DNA from: Drechslerella dactyloides
Taxonomy: Eukaryota > Ascomycota > Orbiliomycetes > Orbiliales > Orbiliaceae
Direction of reading: 5' to 3'
NCBI GenBank assembly: GCA_020064725.1
Contig: JAGTWJ010000017.1
Coordinates: 3,162,001-3,226,000 of the forward strand
Length of the DNA stretch: 64,000 nt
Each line of letters begins with the position of its first letter. The stretch's first letter is position 1. The position numbers were made by a program, and so were the translations under genes. The notes below the pieces were generated by a model. The model worked only from the letters and a program-made list of their open reading frames with translations. It was not told the origin of the DNA and made no database searches. This document shows, one piece after another, positions 60,101 through 64,000 of this stretch.

Positions 60101-60628
60101 ACAGCGGAGATTCAGTATTTTAGTACTATCGTATATCTCGATATTTCCGATAAAATTGATCTAAACATTGAAACTGAAACTTCGACGGTACCCTATGGGT
60201 GCGGCTTCGGGGCTATGGTGGCAGCGGGTAGATCTGAGTGCTTCTTCCAGCTCAACGAAACCTGATTCTGAATTCGATGTGCGAAGCGGGTATGTCGTCT
60301 GATACGGGCTGATTCCGGCCAGCCAAACGGGTTTGAATAAATTTCAGGTAATCATTCAGGCCCGTATTGCGGACGTAATAGGTGCGGCTCAATCCAGAGA
60401 TTAGGGCGTGAGTGGAGGCTGCCGGGTCGGGTTCACGAGTCTGTCTGAGCTCAAACGAGGCCTTAGTCCCCTCTCCGGTAGTTTGCTCGAATTTCGATGT
60501 GGACGACGATGTGGCAGTTGCTCTGCTGGTGTCAAGTGTTTCGCATTATCACATCCACCCCTTCTCAGATCGTTCTGCGCGAGTAGACTGCAACCCCCGT
60601 TCTTTATATTCTTGGCCTTGCTGGTGGT
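54105..60628. other. Gene-poor domain, 6.5 kb
   Basis: No supported gene on either strand. From about 54600 to 56500 the plus strand is rich in C and T with several T runs; the rest is AT-richer with short simple repeats, such as TTCGAGTC/TCGATTCG near 58475-58530 and two CCCAGGGCC units 12 bp apart at 59110-59130. The left end contains the 3' UTR of the gene at 53115. Confidence 0.5.
54600..56500 (+). other. Pyrimidine-rich stretch on the plus strand
   Basis: Long T- and CT-rich tracts (for example 54826-54870, 55360-55430, 55680-55740, 56447-56475), mixed with short A runs. In filamentous fungi such tracts mark core promoters and leaders, but no downstream plus-strand coding region follows within the window. 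Confidence 0.5.
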
Positions 60629-61473
60629 TTAGCTGGCAGTCGAAGAATCCAAAACGAGGATCCTCTTCGGCCTAACAGCGGCTCTGAACCATGGGAGGTC
60701 TCGAAGAGCATCTGGAATTATTGGGGCGTAATCGCTTTTAGTAATCACGTAAACTGACAAGTCCATCTCGCGGCCTTCTGTATGGACACCATCTCTACCG
60801 ACCCGTAGTAAGATATCAGCAAACTCGGCCATTAAAAGTAGAAGCGTATTCGCTGATAGACTTACGCTTCTATCTGATCAATAGCCTCCCACATCGCATG
60901 ATTCAAGATTCCGCTGAGGGTGGAGCCGGGAAGTTTATCCTTCCAAACTTGCGAGAATTGAGGGAACCGTGCTGTGGTCTCTATTTCTTTCTGGAGAGCG
61001 TCGATGGAGCCGAGTTCTTTCAATCGAGATAGCATGATACCTAGCTCATTAGTGTGTAAGACTTCCATATACCTGGCTTCGAAGCTGTCTTCGAGGTTTT
61101 TGCGTAGATGATAATCCCGGCATGCGGCTTCTTGCATTTCCACACGCTTTTGCCGGTAGATTAGTTTACGGGTGCGCCTGGTTGCAGCGGCCGAGGTTGT
61201 CGTCTCTTTCGTCAGCGGAGTTGTCCCTGGACCTTCCGGAAGCGTCGTCGTGGACTTGGGAACATCTTCGCCCATAGCGCGCAAGGCCGTATTCTGGTGT
61301 TCCGTAGCAGTGCCGTCAGTGACGTTCGCGCCTTTGCGAGCTTTTAGCTTCGGTAATTTCGCCGTGGTGACTGTGCTACGGTCGGTAACGGCGGTGGGTG
61401 ATGGCAGCTCGGCTGGGGGCGGGCTACAGCTGCTGGTACAGCGCCTCGAGAATATACACATGAAGATACACAT
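60629..61473 (-). CDS. Uncharacterised protein, two coding segments with uncertain joint
   Basis: Not recognised. The first segment, 61473-60866 (ATG at 61473), codes about 202 residues: a Cys-containing start (CIFMCIFSRRC), a Ser/Thr/Pro-rich part, a basic helix (RRTRKLIYRQKRVEMQEAA), and a helical region rich in Leu/Glu (ELGIMLSRLKELGSIDALQK, then WKDKLPGSTLSGILNHAMW). A donor GTAAGT lies at 60865. The second segment (about 60823-60629) reads well as FADILLRVGRDGVHTEG, then LSVYVITKSDYAPIIPDAL and VRPKRILVLDSS. The obvious intron (60865-60824) would be only 42 bp and leaves this good frame one base out, so either a non-standard donor, a frameshift, or a different ending is involved. Coding character of both parts is convincing by eye; the overall model is not. 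Confidence 0.4.
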
Positions 61474-64000
61474 GGTTGTTGCTTAAGATAGATAAAATTT
61501 CCTACAGCAAGCAGCACACAAATAATGGTAGTGCTGGGTTATAAACCCTCCAATATGTTCGCAAACCCGCGTGCCAGCTAACGGGGCGAACATTTGCCAC
61601 GAATCAGCCACAAAAAATCACCTCAATAACAAATATTGAAATTTAGTCTTGAATTAGCTTTGATATCGATATCTTAGTGCTTCTCCTGTATCAACTTAAC
61701 ATCGACCATTAGTTCTCGCGATTCGTGGCTAGAGCAGGTGCGGATAATAGACTAGGCTGCTGAATGAGTAGATCACCGACTGGGCCCGGGTGCCGAAAGC
61801 CGTGAGTAGGGTTGTCACACTTATTCATATGACATCTACATATGGTTCGGCTGAGAGTCACGTAATATTTCCGAAGCAGCGAATCCATGAACTCAGTTTA
61901 ATTCGAGCCCCTTTTTTGCATGAACCTTGTCTTGTGGCACGGCTGTTCATAGATGTCGATATATATCCCCTAGGCCTCGATCTCTTTTGGCTGACGTGTA
62001 AAATTGACTCAACTTGATATGGTATTACCTCATATCCAAGTAAACACATCATTCGCCTCTTAAGGGTCTGGAATTGTACGAAGAGGTGAGTCTAGTCCTG
62101 CGAGGCGCATTGTGGTTGCCACTCAACTTTGTCAGTTCCTGCCAAACAGGAAACCCTCCAAGTGCTTCTTCAGTCACTTGTGATAATAAGAACCTCCTTA
62201 CAAGGACATTCTGATCAACATATTTCTAGCTGTAAATTTCCAGCTCTACTCTCCGGCTCTCAGTTAATTGGAACAGGGCCATGCAAATGACAGTGTTCTG
62301 CCATGTCTTGTTATTTGCCACGAAAATTATCTATCCAAGACAAGACCCAGCTCTTCTCGTTCTGCAGCTGATGCTCGCGAAGAAATAACTATATGTGTTG
62401 CGCGTGGCATTTTGATTTATCTACCATTTGCAGTCCCTCGAGACGTCGAGACGAGTCGTGACATTCTTTTATTATCATCGGCATTTATATTTGTATTGTA
62501 TAGTTACTTGTTTGCTTCTGATAGTTTCATATCAAGCAAGTAAGTAGTAACAAAGACGAAAACAAGAATCTTTCAATGTGGCAGGGCGCTCGGGAATTAC
62601 CGTTTTGTGTAATCCCTGCCATGCCGTGCCTCGAAGCTACACAGACCTGCATTGGTAGCTATATAGTTCTTTCCACCTGATGGATCAATTAATGCTTAGC
62701 GATAAAAACTGGCTCAGTCCCGAACTAGTAGTCCTGCATGACTTGTTTAGCTTTTGGCAAAACCCAGAGTCGCGGTGGGATAAGACATCGAGGTACCTAG
62801 ACCGAAGTATGACTCCGGGGGTAACACAGGAATACTAATTCAAACACGACATGGTCGTATCTACGTATCCATATCGAAAGAGGAAGCTACTGGGCCCAAG
62901 ATCCGATATTTTAGTTTGACTTGTTCGGGTGCTTATAGCCTCCTGAGAACACGTAGCTAGCTTCACTGGACTCGAGACTTTAGCCTAGCACCCGTCGCTT
63001 TACGTGATCGTTATACATTATATCGATTAATTAATGAATTTAACATCTAAATAGCAATATATATCATAATTTCATGCTATCGACTTGCGACTTCGCTGGC
63101 AGCCGTCTTGTTTCAAAACTCTGTGATAATCAATTACTATCGTATTAGAATAGAGGTCCGTAACAAAGATTGCGGATGGTTATCTCTAAAGTAAACCGGC
63201 ATGACAAATTGGTCCCTCGACCCGAATTCACTCGGGGTGTGAAATGGCTCAAGTAAATACGGAATTATATATGCGTATGTACGTTATAGATAAAAAGTCC
63301 CGCTCTTTCAAGGAAACGTATGGGTATTAGCGTCGTTGTTTGGGCTCCGATATCTCAAAATAAGTTGATGGTTGATCGCCGATTTCTGGTTCCAAATCGA
63401 TTTGGAGTCAAAAATCGGCGATCGATTTGGAACCAGAAATCGGCGATCGATTTGGAACCAGGAATCGGCGATCAACCATCAACTTATTTTGAGATATCGG
63501 AGCAATTGCCCAACGAACAAAGCTTGACTAGTTAAGCCCCCTACACTCTTCACACGACTCGGCACAAAAGTCCAATTCCGTTATATACCTGAACATTTTT
63601 TAAGTAGATATGATTCGCTTGCATTCGGGGGATCAGGCGACCGACAGAAGGATTGAACGCCACTTATGTAACCTATTAGCTACTTCAGCTAAAGAATCAA
63701 GCACTCTAGTTAGGCTAAAATCTTTGCGTTTCCTATATAGCATTAAAGTGCGCCTTCTTCTGCGCTAACAATCAAGTTTCCGTTAAACGTTCAGTGCTTT
63801 TGATTATACACGTACTAGCAATCTGAGTCCATGATCACAATCGGCATACCAATGACTATGTCGTCCGGCCGGAGCTATAGGAATGGGTAAGCTGAGACAC
63901 CTGATATTGGATGATATGTCGGAATAGAGTAATCGTACTTTCTATGGCGAATACGCGGGTATTATTGTAGCTATTTCACTTTTTGGACAATCAGTAGGTT
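61474..64000. other. Gene-free right end, AT-rich
   Basis: Short frames only. The composition becomes clearly AT-rich beyond about 61.5 kb. Apart from the inverted repeat at 63344-63503 I see no structured element. A gene outside the window to the right may have its promoter here. Confidence 0.5.
63344..63503. repeat. Inverted repeat with 58-bp arms (hairpin, possible MITE-like element)
   Basis: The left arm 63344-63401 and right arm 63446-63503 are reverse complements over 58 bp with one mismatch; the loop is 44 bp. Both arms start GCTCCGATATCTCAAAATAA when read inward. Within the loop and right arm a 25-bp unit beginning AATCGGCGATCGATTTGG repeats at 63413, 63438 and 63463. No clear target-site duplication flanks it. 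Confidence 0.9.

Noticed and set aside
1..64000. Biosynthetic gene cluster, CRISPR array, or intact transposon
   Set aside because: Neighbouring genes serve unrelated functions, no spaced direct repeats of CRISPR type exist, and no transposase, reverse transcriptase or long terminal repeats were seen.

Overview
The window is nuclear DNA of a filamentous ascomycete (Pezizomycotina, perhaps a eurotiomycete-like mould; the class is a guess). The evidence is short spliceosomal introns (about 42-142 bp) with GT..AG borders and CTAAY-type branch sites, pyrimidine-rich leaders, and a gene set typical of such fungi: a Ppo-type fatty acid dioxygenase, secreted GH35 beta-galactosidase, secreted tyrosinase, Pex11, Nse2/Mms21, Enp2, Abd1, Rpn7 and Med13. 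I built the gene models by hand from donor/acceptor sites and protein family continuity. For every recognised gene the joined exons stay in frame and their total length divides by three.

Layout: 1.1-5.0 kb, a 13-exon Ppo oxygenase (+). 5.4-6.9 kb, proteasome lid subunit Rpn7 (-). 7.5-9.3 kb, mRNA cap methyltransferase Abd1 (-), sharing a 557-bp divergent promoter with ribosome-biogenesis factor Enp2 (+, 9.9-12.0 kb). 13.9-14.4 kb, a small single-pass membrane protein (+). 15.1-16.7 kb, alanine aminotransferase (-). 18.5-20.5 kb, an ankyrin protein with a long amphipathic 11-mer repeat tail (-). 23.3-27.5 kb, a 16-exon beta-galactosidase (+) with GGCTAA sites upstream. 28.1-29.0 kb, Pex11 (+). 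29.6-30.9 kb, Nse2 (+). 31.1-33.5 kb, tyrosinase (-). 35.3-36.0 kb, a broken gene for a secreted cysteine-rich protein (-). 38.6-43.9 kb, Med13 (+).

The last third is very different. From 43.9 to 64 kb I can support only two genes: an unrecognised, strongly codon-biased protein with a C2-C-H zinc-type motif (53.1-54.1 kb), and an uncharacterised two-part gene on the minus strand (60.6-61.5 kb). The first of these sits between about 9.2 kb and 6.5 kb of apparently gene-free DNA, part of it strongly pyrimidine-rich. A 58-bp inverted repeat forms a possible hairpin at 63.3-63.5 kb.

There is no gene cluster with a shared pathway. Most genes are housekeeping (RNA capping, ribosome assembly, proteasome, Mediator, SMC5/6, peroxisome division) mixed with secreted or signalling enzymes. 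The most notable items are the Ppo protein whose P450 half lacks the K-helix-to-cysteine-loop region, the ankyrin protein with synuclein/perilipin-like 11-residue repeats, and the large non-coding domain around the 53.1-kb gene.
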